Shown piece after piece: positions 8,340 through 15,111 of a DNA stretch of 64,000 bases. Under the pieces are notes generated by a model. That model saw only the letters and a program-made list of their open reading frames with translations. It was not told where the DNA came from and ran no database searches. How positions within the stretch are numbered: position 1 is the stretch's first letter; each line of letters begins with the position of its first letter. A program made the translations under genes and the position numbers. This DNA comes from Clostridia bacterium (GTDB taxonomy: Bacteria; Bacillota; Clostridia; Oscillospirales; CAG-272). Location: the NCBI GenBank assembly GCA_017453245.1, contig JAFTKM010000007.1:243747-307746 (forward strand). Direction: 5' to 3'.

Positions 8340-8400
8340 TTGACAACTTGGGCGAGGTTATTGTATAATATATTATACACCGCGCGGGCGAGCTTTTCAA
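8340..8400. promoter_or_regulatory. Overlapping divergent promoters with an 18-bp palindrome
   Basis: Plus strand: TTGACA (8340-8345), 18 nt, TATAAT (8364-8369) toward the M19 gene. Minus strand: TTGAAA (8395-8400), 17 nt, TATAAT (8372-8377) toward the Lrp gene. The perfect palindrome TGTATAATATATTATACA (8362-8379) contains both -10 boxes. Confidence 0.82.
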
Positions 8401-8437
8401 CCCGCGAGATGCTATTTTCTCTTTTTTGGAGTAATTT

Positions 8438-9343
8438 ATGTATATTGTAGATACTCACTGCGACAGCCTGCTCACCGTCAACTCGGAGCGCGGACTTGTC
8501 AATTCTCATAATCTATCTAAAAAGTATCCTCAGCTTCAGCTCTTTGCGGAGTTTGTGCCAAAGGACGGAATGCCTCCAGAGTATAGAAGAAAGAGAGTCT
8601 TCGGCCTTCTTGACGTGTATATCGCAGAGTGCCAGAGGCTCGGAATTCTTCCCGTGAGGGACTGCCAGGAGCTCAACTACGCCGTCGAGCACGGTATGCG
8701 CTCGTCCATTCTCGCTATTGAGGGCGGCGGAGGTCTGCTCCCCGATTCTGTCGAGATTGACACTCTCTACCGTATGGGACTTCGTGTTATGAGCCTTTGC
8801 TGGGACACCAACGAACTCGCCACCTCCGCTTGGGACAGAGAGGACCTCGGTCTTACCGAGGAGGGCAGACAGATGGTGGATATACTTTCCGCCTACGGCA
8901 TTATTATCGACGTCTCGCACCTCTCGGATAAGTCCTTCTACGAGGTGATCGAGCGCACCGCCTATCCTGTTATCGCGACTCACTCCAATTTCCGCGACAT
9001 TTGCTCAAGCCCGAGAAATCTCACCCTCGATATGGCGAAGAAGATTGCCGCGCGAGGGGGCATCATCGGTCTGAATATCTACCCCGCCTTCCTCAGTGAT
9101 ACGGGCAGGGCGGATAAGAGCGATATTTACCGCCACGTTGATTATGCGCTCGAGAAGCTTGGCGAGGACGTCCTCTGCTTCGGCTGTGACATCGACGGCG
9201 TCGAGACGTATCCCGAGGGCTTCAATGAGGACGAGAGTATTCACGATAAACTCGTTGACATTCTGCTTGAGAGATACTCGGAGAGCGTGGTCGAGAAGAT
9301 CGCGGGACTTAACGCAATCAATTTCTTTAAGGGGAACCTTTAA
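8438..9343 (+). CDS. Membrane dipeptidase family (peptidase M19)
   Basis: A 301-residue zinc hydrolase of the M19 (renal dipeptidase) family, which cleaves dipeptides including some with a D-residue. The metal site pieces are visible: DTHCD at residues 5-9, IEGG in the middle, DVSHLSD, THSN and the C-terminal NAINFF helix. There is no signal peptide, as in many bacterial members, so it is probably cytosolic and salvages dipeptides. GGAG (8428-8431) precedes the ATG. It is divergent from the Lrp-aminotransferase operon and shares its promoter palindrome, suggesting common amino-acid control. Confidence 0.88.
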   Translation: MYIVDTHCDSLLTVNSERGLVNSHNLSKKYPQLQLFAEFVPKDGMPPEYRRKRVFGLLDVYIAECQRLGILPVRDCQELNYAVEHGMRSSILAIEGGGGLLPDSVEIDTLYRMGLRVMSLCWDTNELATSAWDREDLGLTEEGRQMVDILSAYGIIIDVSHLSDKSFYEVIERTAYPVIATHSNFRDICSSPRNLTLDMAKKIAARGGIIGLNIYPAFLSDTGRADKSDIYRHVDYALEKLGEDVLCFGCDIDGVETYPEGFNEDESIHDKLVDILLERYSESVVEKIAGLNAINFFKGNL

Positions 9344-9461
9344 TGTTCGCTTTGCGAACGTTATATTCTCGCCTTTTGGCGAGAGTGATATGTGCCTTTG
9401 GCACGTGATATTCTTTGCGTTGCAAAGAGTGATATGTTCACTGCGTGAACGTAAAAAAAGT

Positions 9462-9520
9462 GCATACCTCTTGCGGTATCTTGCGTCATTCGTCGTGTTC
9501 GACCGACGAATAGCAAATAT
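9462..9520 (+). repeat. Double-hairpin dispersed element, copy 2
   Basis: First stem partly decayed (ATACCtcttGCGGTAT). Second stem ATTCGTCG/CGACGAAT intact. Confidence 0.85.
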
Positions 9521-9537
9521 GTTTGCTACGCAAACGC

Positions 9538-9599
9538 GCATACCGCTTTGCGGTATCCAGCGTCATTTGTCGTGTCCGACCGACAAATAGCTGATATTC
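9538..9599 (+). repeat. Double-hairpin dispersed element, copy 3 (compensatory variant)
   Basis: Second stem is ATTTGTCG/CGACAAAT, differing from the other copies by a C-to-T change on one arm and the matching G-to-A change on the other. Confidence 0.85.
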
Positions 9600-9667
9600 C
9601 CTTCGGGAGCGGTATTATTCGGAAGTGTCCGAATAGCGATATGTTCACTGCGTGAACGTAAAAAAGC

Positions 9668-9725
9668 GCATACCGCTTGCGGTATCTTGCGTCATTCGTC
9701 GTGTCCGACCGACGAATAGCAAATA
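9668..9725 (+). repeat. Double-hairpin dispersed element, copy 4
   Basis: ATACCGC/GCGGTAT and ATTCGTCG/CGACGAAT, ending AGCAAATAT. Close to the consensus. Confidence 0.85.
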
Positions 9726-9779
9726 TGTTCACTCTGTGAACGTGAAAAAGTAAACTTTTTAAAAAGGAGATACATAACT

Positions 9780-10091
9780 ATGGAAAGATATGCATGGAAG
9801 GGCAGAGTAAAGGGAGATATCGCTGAGTACAAGCGCCGTCACGATGAGATCTGGCCCGAGATGAAGGAGGTACTCCACGCAGCGGGCATCACCAACTATT
9901 CTATCTGGAACGTGGGTGACGAGCTCTTCGGCTACTACGAGTGCAAGAACGGTGTCGAGTTTGCCGCTAAGGTGCAGAACGAGAGCCCCGTTATCGAGAG
10001 ATGGAACGAGTATATGGACGATATCCTCGAGCTTGAGATGGAGCCTAACGGCGCACAGAAGAAGCTCGTCGAGGTGTTCAGGTTTGAATAA
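9780..10091 (+). CDS. rhaM: L-rhamnose mutarotase
   Basis: A 103-residue protein of the RhaM/RhaU family, which interconverts alpha and beta anomers of L-rhamnose in the cytosol so that the isomerase receives the right form. The family pattern is clear: an N-terminal YAWKGRVKGDIAEYKRRHDEIWPEM with the catalytic-site histidine and tryptophan, ITNYSIWNVGDELFGYYEC, and the C-terminal WNEYMDDILEL. AGGAGA (9765-9770) precedes the ATG. No other rhamnose gene is nearby. It sits between two hairpin arrays. Confidence 0.9.
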   Translation: MERYAWKGRVKGDIAEYKRRHDEIWPEMKEVLHAAGITNYSIWNVGDELFGYYECKNGVEFAAKVQNESPVIERWNEYMDDILELEMEPNGAQKKLVEVFRFE

Positions 10092-10210
10092 GAGGCGCAG
10101 AGCGCCGATCTCGTTTGCGTAAGCAAACATATCGAATTGCACAGCAATATATCGAATGGTCACTCTGTGGCCATATATCGAGTTGCCGACGGCAACATAT
10201 CGACGAAATA
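10092..10210 (+). repeat. Hairpin array (word ATATCGA)
   Basis: Directly after the rhaM stop: GGCGC/GCGCC, TTTGC/GCAAA, TTGC/GCAA, TGGTCA/TGGCCA (imperfect) and TTGCC/GGCAA separated by ATATCGA. Confidence 0.85.
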
Positions 10211-10255
10211 TTAGCTAAAAACACAACGTAACTTGCAAAGAGAAATAACGCTCCC

Positions 10256-10290
10256 GGGCGCCGTGTATGTCGGCGCCCTTTTCCTTTTTT
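10256..10290 (+). terminator. Intrinsic terminator
   Basis: GGGCGCCG (10256-10263) pairs with CGGCGCCC (10271-10278), 7-nt loop, then TTTTCCTTTTTT. Ends the rhaM transcript. Confidence 0.9.
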
Positions 10291-10380
10291 CGCTATGTGA
10301 CGGACTCCTGAGTGACGAAGGAGGTGCGTCGCGAAAATGTACTTCGCGGCGGCCGAGCGCCCGGGGCGTGTAAGCTTTTG

Positions 10381-10814
10381 GAGTTGTATTTGCCCTAGCG
10401 GGCAAGTTGTATTCTTTGCAGGGCAAAGAGTTGTATTTGCCCTGGCGGGCAAGTTGTATTCCTCGCGGTGCAAGGAGTTATATTTCCCAAAAGGGAAGTT
10501 ATATTCTTTGCAGGGCAAAGAGTTATATTTGCCTTACGGCAAGTTGTATTCCTTGCGGTGCAAGGAGTTATATTTCCCGAAAGGGAAGTTATATTCTTTG
10601 CAGGGCAAAGAGTTATATTTGCCCTGGCGGGCAAGTTATGATGCCCTTTGGGCAGTTATGATGTGCTATGCACAGTTATAATTGGCTAACGCCAAGCTTT
10701 GAAGTTGTCAAGAACGTAAAACGACGAGCAAAGCGAGTCTCATAACTTTTGCAGAGCAAAATCATAACGTTCGCGTAGCGGACTTATAACTTTCACGAAA
10801 GTGAAACCATAACT
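10381..10814. repeat. Long hairpin array (AGTTRTATT, then AGTTATGAT inverted)
   Basis: Fourteen consecutive hairpins between 10390 and 10700 (arms TGCCC, CTTTGC, TGCCC, CCTCGC, TCCC, CTTTGC, TGCC, CCTTGC, TCCC, CTTTGC, TGCCC, TGCCC, GTGC, TGGC) are separated by AGTTGTATT or AGTTATATT, changing to AGTTATGAT at the end. From about 10738 the word is inverted (CATAACT, ATCATAAC) with hairpins TTTGC/GCAAA and TTTCAC/GTGAAA, running up to the isocitrate dehydrogenase stop. Frames through it are repeat translations, not genes. Confidence 0.92.
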
Positions 10815-10842
10815 GTAATCAATAATCACGATTATTGATTAC
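10815..10842 (-). terminator. Stop-codon hairpin of the icd operon
   Basis: GTAATCAATAAT (10815-10826) pairs perfectly with ATTATTGATTAC (10831-10842) with a 4-nt loop. The stop codon of the gene (10832-10834) and its last codons form one arm. No T-tract, so terminator function is uncertain. Confidence 0.55.
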
Positions 10843-12007
10843 TTAGCTTTTCCATTACGTAATCACCGAAATCCCGGCAGGTTGCGCCGGTGTCACGGCC
10901 GGTGATTGTGAGGCGTTTCTCGGTAAGAGTGCAGACGTCGAGGGCACACTCGAGCTTGTCGGCCTTTTCCTGATAGCCTATGTGTGAGAGGAGCATTACT
11001 GCGGCGCGGAGCATAGAGCAGGGGTCTGCAAACTTAGCACGCCCCTCCCTTACCATACGGGGTGCGGAGCCGTGGATTGCCTCAAACATTGCGTATTTCT
11101 TGCCGATATTTGCGCAGCCCGCGGTGCCGACTCCGCCCTGGAATTCCGCCGCCTCGTCGGAGATGATGTCACCGTAGAGGTTGGGGCAGAGAATGACCTT
11201 GAAGGAGGTGCGGCGCTTTTTATCAACGAGCTTTGCAGTCATAATATCGGCATACCACTCGTCGGTGATGATCTCGGGGTATTCCTCCGCGACCTTGTGA
11301 CAGTCCTCGAGGAAGTTACCGTCCGTGGTTTTTATAACGTTGGCCTTGGTGACGAGGGATACTCGGTCGAGGCCGTTTTTTCTCGCGTAATCGTAGGCGA
11401 GGCGGGCAATTCTGTCAGAGCCCTGCTTTGTGGTGATCGTGAAGTCGCAGGCAAGATCGTCGGTCACGTTGAAGCCTGATGAGCCTACGGCGTAGCCGCC
11501 CTCCGTGTTTTCGCGGAAGATGGTCCAGTTTATACCCTCCTCGGGCACTCTTACGGGGCGTATGTTTGCGAAGAGGTCGAGAGCCTTACGCATAGCGACG
11601 TTTGCCGACTCGATATTAGGCATTCCGTCACCCTTCTGCGGTGTGGTGGTCGGGCCCTTGAGAATGATGTGGCAGGCCTTAAGCTCGTCCATTACGTCGT
11701 CGGGAATCGCCTTGTTTTTCGCTATACGGTTTTCGATGGTGAGACCGTCAATATCTATGAAGGTGACCTTGCCACACGCTACCTCGTCAGCGAGTAAAAA
11801 CTCGAGCACGCGCCTTGCCTCGTGGGTAATTGTCGGGCCTATACCGTCTCCGCCGCACACGCCTATCTTTATCGTATCGAGTGCAGAGTAGTCGACAAAA
11901 TCGCCCTGCGATTTCATAGCCTCGACTCTTTTTAGCTGAGCCTCAAGAATTGCGCGGAATTTCTCGCAAGCGGTATCTAATTGGTTTTTGTAAATTTCGG
12001 TTTGCAT
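10832..12007 (-). CDS. icd: Isocitrate dehydrogenase (isocitrate/isopropylmalate dehydrogenase family)
   Basis: A 391-residue beta-decarboxylating dehydrogenase. After an extra N-terminal helical region (about 45 residues) come IGVCGGDGIGPTITHEARRVL, the substrate loop with IRPVRVPEEGINWTIFRENTEGGYAVGSS, the VTKANVIKTTDGNFLEDC segment, the metal aspartates in CPNLYGDIISDEAAEFQGGVG, and the coenzyme loop FEAIHGSAPR. Position in an operon with aconitase and (Re)-citrate synthase makes isocitrate the likely substrate and 2-oxoglutarate for glutamate the likely product. NAD is guessed from the family branch, not proved. It is the last gene of the leftward operon. Confidence 0.85.
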   Translation of the reverse strand: MQTEIYKNQLDTACEKFRAILEAQLKRVEAMKSQGDFVDYSALDTIKIGVCGGDGIGPTITHEARRVLEFLLADEVACGKVTFIDIDGLTIENRIAKNKAIPDDVMDELKACHIILKGPTTTPQKGDGMPNIESANVAMRKALDLFANIRPVRVPEEGINWTIFRENTEGGYAVGSSGFNVTDDLACDFTITTKQGSDRIARLAYDYARKNGLDRVSLVTKANVIKTTDGNFLEDCHKVAEEYPEIITDEWYADIMTAKLVDKKRRTSFKVILCPNLYGDIISDEAAEFQGGVGTAGCANIGKKYAMFEAIHGSAPRMVREGRAKFADPCSMLRAAVMLLSHIGYQEKADKLECALDVCTLTEKRLTITGRDTGATCRDFGDYVMEKLSNQ

Positions 12008-12077
12008 TTTTCTATCCTTTTATATTAAATAACGGTTGATTGGTTATGTAAAACAATTTGTTTTATTGCGGATTATG

Positions 12078-14018
12078 TTAGTTTCCGAGCTTGGTATATT
12101 CAAGCATACCGCCCGAAAGGAGTATCTTTCTCTGCCTGTCGGTGAGGGAGAGGCTAAGGGGTATGCTGACGTTTTTCGTCTTGTTGACGAGTGTTGCGCA
12201 GTCGGCTTCTTTAATAGCCGAGGCAAAGCCCTCAATGTATATCTCGTCACCCTCGTCGATTCTATCGTAGTCACCCTCATTTACGAGAGTGAAGGGGACA
12301 ATGCCGAAGTTGATGAGGTTTGCCACGTGGATACGCGCAAAGCTTTTGGCGATGACCGCCTTGATGCCGAGATACTTAGGAACCATTGCCGCGTGCTCAC
12401 GCGAGGAGCCCTGACCGTAGTTTGCTCCGCCGAGGATAACTCCCGCTCCCTCCTTTTTCGCTCTCTCGGGGAAGTCCCGGTCGCAGACCGTGAAGCAGAA
12501 TTCCGAGAGCTTCGGTATGTTGGAGCGGTAGGGCAGGACCTTCGTGCCCGCGGGCATAATGTGGTCGGTGGTAATGTTGTCGCCGACCTTCAGGACTACC
12601 TTGACCGCGAGATTCTCCGCGGGAGGCGCGCCCTTCGGGATAGGCTTGATGTTAGGTCCGCGCTCGACGGTAAGGCCTTCTGCCTCCTCGGGGGACGCGG
12701 GCATATCTATGAGATTATCGTTTATCTTAAAGTATTCGGGGAGGGTTATCTCGGGTGTAAAACCGAGAGTGGTCGGGTCGGTAAAGACTCCCGCTATTGC
12801 CGATGCCGCCGCGCACTCGGGTGAGACGAGATAGACCTCGGCGTCCTTGGTGCCGCTACGTCCGAGGAAGTTGCGGTTGAAGGTGCGGAGGCTGACGCCC
12901 GCCGACTTCGGAGAGAAGCCCATACCTATACACGGACCGCAAGCGCACTCGAGTATTCTCGCGCCCGCTGAGATGAGGTCGGCGAGAGCGCCGCACTCGG
13001 CAAGCATCGTGTATACCTGCTTTGAGCCGGGGGATATGGAGAGAGAAACGTCGGGGTGGACGGTCTTGCCCTTGAGTATTGCCGCTACGGTGAGCAGATC
13101 GCGGAGGGAGGAGTTGGTGCAGGAGCCGATGCATACCTGACTTATCTTCATTCCCTCAAGAGCGGATACCGCCTTTACGTTGTCGGGGCTGTGCGGACAC
13201 GCCGCCAAGGGACGGAGCGCCGAGAGGTCAACCGTGTATTCTTCGTGATAGCAGGCGTCATCGTCCGCCTTAATTTCGACGAAGCACTCCTCGCGGCCCT
13301 CGGCCTTGAGAAACTGTCTTGTTACCTCGTCGGAGGGGAAGATTGAGCTCGTTGCGCCAAGCTCCGCGCCCATATTTGTTATGGTTGCACGCTCGGGGAC
13401 CGAGAGAGATTTTACACCCTCGCCCGAGTATTCGATTATCGCGCCGACGCCGCCCTTGACTCCGAGAAGTCTTAAGACCTCGAGTATGACGTCCTTTGCG
13501 CCGACCATCGGAGAGAGCGCTCCGGTAAGATTGATTTTAATAATTCTCGGCATGGTGATATAGTAGGTGCCGCCGCCCATTGCTACCGCTACGTCGAGGC
13601 CTCCCGCGCCCATACCGAGCATACCGATACCGCCCGCGGTGGGGGTATGGCTGTCCGAGCCGATGAGGGTTTTGCCGGGGGTGGAGAATCTCTCGAGATG
13701 CACCTGATGGCAGATGCCGTTGCCGGGGCGGGAGAATCTGATGCCGTGCTTTTTTGCTACGGTCTGTATATAGCGGTGGTCGTCCGCATTCTCAAAGCCT
13801 GCCTGCAGGGTGTTGTGGTCGATGTATGCGACCGAGAGCTCGGTCTTGACTCTCGGTATCTCCATAGCCTCAAGCTGGAGGTATACCGCGGTGCCCGTGG
13901 CGTCCTGTGTCAAGGTCTGGTCTATCTTAAGACCTATCTCTTTTCCGACAATCATCTCGCCGGAGAGTATGTGGCTTTTTATTATTTTTTCTGCTATTGT
14001 GTAACCCATAGTTTGCAT
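12078..14018 (-). CDS. acn: Aconitate hydratase
   Basis: A 646-residue [4Fe-4S] enzyme isomerising citrate to isocitrate. The three cluster cysteines are visible in GSCTNSSLRD and CACGPCIGMG, with SDSHTPTAGGIG upstream and the C-terminal swivel domain signature GGANYGQGSSREHAA. The compact length fits the mitochondrial-type/LeuC-like aconitase found in Clostridia and Bacteroidetes rather than the 900-residue AcnA. The ATG at 14018 directly follows the TAA of the GntR gene and has GGCAGG as ribosome-binding site, so translation is coupled. It sits between regulator and isocitrate dehydrogenase. Confidence 0.92.
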   Translation of the reverse strand: MQTMGYTIAEKIIKSHILSGEMIVGKEIGLKIDQTLTQDATGTAVYLQLEAMEIPRVKTELSVAYIDHNTLQAGFENADDHRYIQTVAKKHGIRFSRPGNGICHQVHLERFSTPGKTLIGSDSHTPTAGGIGMLGMGAGGLDVAVAMGGGTYYITMPRIIKINLTGALSPMVGAKDVILEVLRLLGVKGGVGAIIEYSGEGVKSLSVPERATITNMGAELGATSSIFPSDEVTRQFLKAEGREECFVEIKADDDACYHEEYTVDLSALRPLAACPHSPDNVKAVSALEGMKISQVCIGSCTNSSLRDLLTVAAILKGKTVHPDVSLSISPGSKQVYTMLAECGALADLISAGARILECACGPCIGMGFSPKSAGVSLRTFNRNFLGRSGTKDAEVYLVSPECAAASAIAGVFTDPTTLGFTPEITLPEYFKINDNLIDMPASPEEAEGLTVERGPNIKPIPKGAPPAENLAVKVVLKVGDNITTDHIMPAGTKVLPYRSNIPKLSEFCFTVCDRDFPERAKKEGAGVILGGANYGQGSSREHAAMVPKYLGIKAVIAKSFARIHVANLINFGIVPFTLVNEGDYDRIDEGDEIYIEGFASAIKEADCATLVNKTKNVSIPLSLSLTDRQRKILLSGGMLEYTKLGN

Positions 14019-14675
14019 TTACCTGCCTTTTGTGGCGATTATCATATTTTCCATTGCTCGTTCAATATGGAGAGAGGTGAGCTTTTCTGCCTCCTGCGCA
14101 TCGCCCGATTTTATCGCGGCGAGAATGTCACGGTGCTCCTCTGTGGACTTCTTAAGTCTGCCCGGGACGGTCAGAGCGATCCTTCTGTATGAGCGTATGT
14201 TTCTGTGCAGCTCGGTGAGGATTTTTGACAGAGTCCTGTTTCCCGAGGCGCGATAGATGATGAGGTGGAACTCGGTGTCGAGCTCCTTGAGCTTATCCAC
14301 GTCACCCTTGGCGAGGTAGAATTCCGAGAGCTCTACCGTCTCCTCGAGCTTTGCCTTCGCCTCATCGTCCATTCTCTCGGCAGCCATCGCCGAGGCGAGG
14401 CCCTCGAGCCTCATTCTTATCTTATAGGTGTCGACGAGGTCGTCATCACTCACGCCTACTACCACGGCTCCGCGGTTAGGCTTGATCTCCACAAGCCCCT
14501 CCTCCGAGAGTCTGTGCAGGGCGGAGCGTATCGGCGTGCGGCTGACTCCGAGCTTCTTTGAGAGCGACATCTCGGTCAAGGCCTCGCCTCTTGTATATTC
14601 GCCCGTGAGGATAGCCTCCTCGAGTGTGAGGAAAACTCTCTCTTCAAGCGATTTTGTATTTTCGTTGATTATCAT
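14019..14675 (-). CDS. GntR-family regulator, FCD (FadR-like) subfamily
   Basis: A 218-residue DNA-binding protein: an N-terminal winged helix (TGEYTRGEALTEMSLSKKLG, VSRTPIRSALHRLSEEGLVE) and an all-helical FCD effector domain whose metal-binding type residues are seen in EFHLIIYRASGNRTL and EHRDILAAI. The start at 14675 is supported by AAGGAGA 8-14 nt upstream; a longer frame to 14969 only translates the hairpin array. It lies inside the citrate synthase-aconitase-isocitrate dehydrogenase operon and probably controls it, through the TTGTATACAA operator at 16770-16789. The ligand could be citrate or another tricarboxylate, but this is inference. Confidence 0.88.
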   Translation of the reverse strand: MIINENTKSLEERVFLTLEEAILTGEYTRGEALTEMSLSKKLGVSRTPIRSALHRLSEEGLVEIKPNRGAVVVGVSDDDLVDTYKIRMRLEGLASAMAAERMDDEAKAKLEETVELSEFYLAKGDVDKLKELDTEFHLIIYRASGNRTLSKILTELHRNIRSYRRIALTVPGRLKKSTEEHRDILAAIKSGDAQEAEKLTSLHIERAMENMIIATKGR

Positions 14676-14699
14676 ATTGTGTTTTTCTCCTTTTGCAAG

Positions 14700-15111
14700 A
14701 GTAGGAGTTTTATCTTCAGTAGTCACGCAGCCGAATAATGTAAGATACCGCAGGGCGGTATGCACGTCGCGCAAAGCGGACATATCGCATTCGCTATGCG
14801 AATATATCGCTGACAAGCGGTGCTTGTCAATATCACGCTTGGCAAAGCCAAGCATATCGCATCGGAGCAAAGCGACGATATATTTGCTATTCGTCGGTCG
14901 GGCACGACGAATGACGCAAGATACCGCAGAGCGGTATGCGCTTTCGCCCGCAGGCGAAACTCCTACCAAGTAAGACGAAGGTGTTTAGCTAGTCCGCGAG
15001 GCGGCCAAGCTAAAGCGATATATCCGCTGAACGCGGATGCGATATGCACGTTACGGTGCGCGATATTATCTCGCGGTGCGAGATAGCGATATGTCGCTTT
15101 CGCGACGTTTA
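14700..15111. repeat. Intra-operon inverted hairpin array (ATATCGC / GCGATAT)
   Basis: Left half: ATATCGC words between hairpins CATTCGC/GCGAATA, TGACAAGC/GCTTGTCA and GCTTGGC/GCCAAGC. Centre: a double-hairpin element (14880-14940), TTTCGCC/GGCGAAA and a TTTAGCT...AGCTAAA stem. Right half: GCGATAT words between ATCCGC/GCGGAT, GCAC/GTGC, ATCTCGC/GCGAGAT and GTCGC/GCGAC, the last reaching the citrate synthase stop. A truncated element lies at 14738-14765. The core reappears inverted at 28150-28340. Confidence 0.9.
14880..14940 (-). repeat. Double-hairpin dispersed element, copy 5
   Basis: Minus-strand ATACCGC/GCGGTAT and ATTCGTCG/CGACGAAT, at the centre of an inverted array. Confidence 0.85.

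Larger units (their letters stand above)
9343..9760 (+). repeat. Hairpin array (word GTGATAT) with three double-hairpin elements
   Basis: Starts at the stop codon of the M19 gene: GTTCGC/GCGAAC, TCTCGCC/GGCGAGA, GTGCC/GGCAC, CTTTGC/GCAAAG and GTTCAC/GTGAAC separated by GTGATAT or GTTATATT. Dispersed elements at 9462, 9538 and 9668 follow. All words are in one orientation. No promoter is evident, so the following rhaM may depend on read-through. Confidence 0.9.

Noticed and set aside
9005-9732. Minus-strand frames of 178 and 68 codons over the 9343-9760 array
   Set aside because: They translate the repeated element (a recurring TTNDARYRKRYA peptide) and recur wherever the element occurs.
10337-10681. 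Frame of 114 codons with repeating LYSLxGKELYLP-type peptide (and its antisense partners)
   Set aside because: It is the translation of the hairpin array; no ribosome-binding site and the period matches the DNA repeat.
10381-10700. CRISPR array
   Set aside because: The constant parts are only 7-9 nt, the variable parts are self-complementary, and no cas gene is present in the window.
14676-14969. N-terminal extension of the GntR frame by 98 codons
   Set aside because: The extension reads through the hairpin array and element copy; AAGGAGA before the ATG at 14675 marks the real start.
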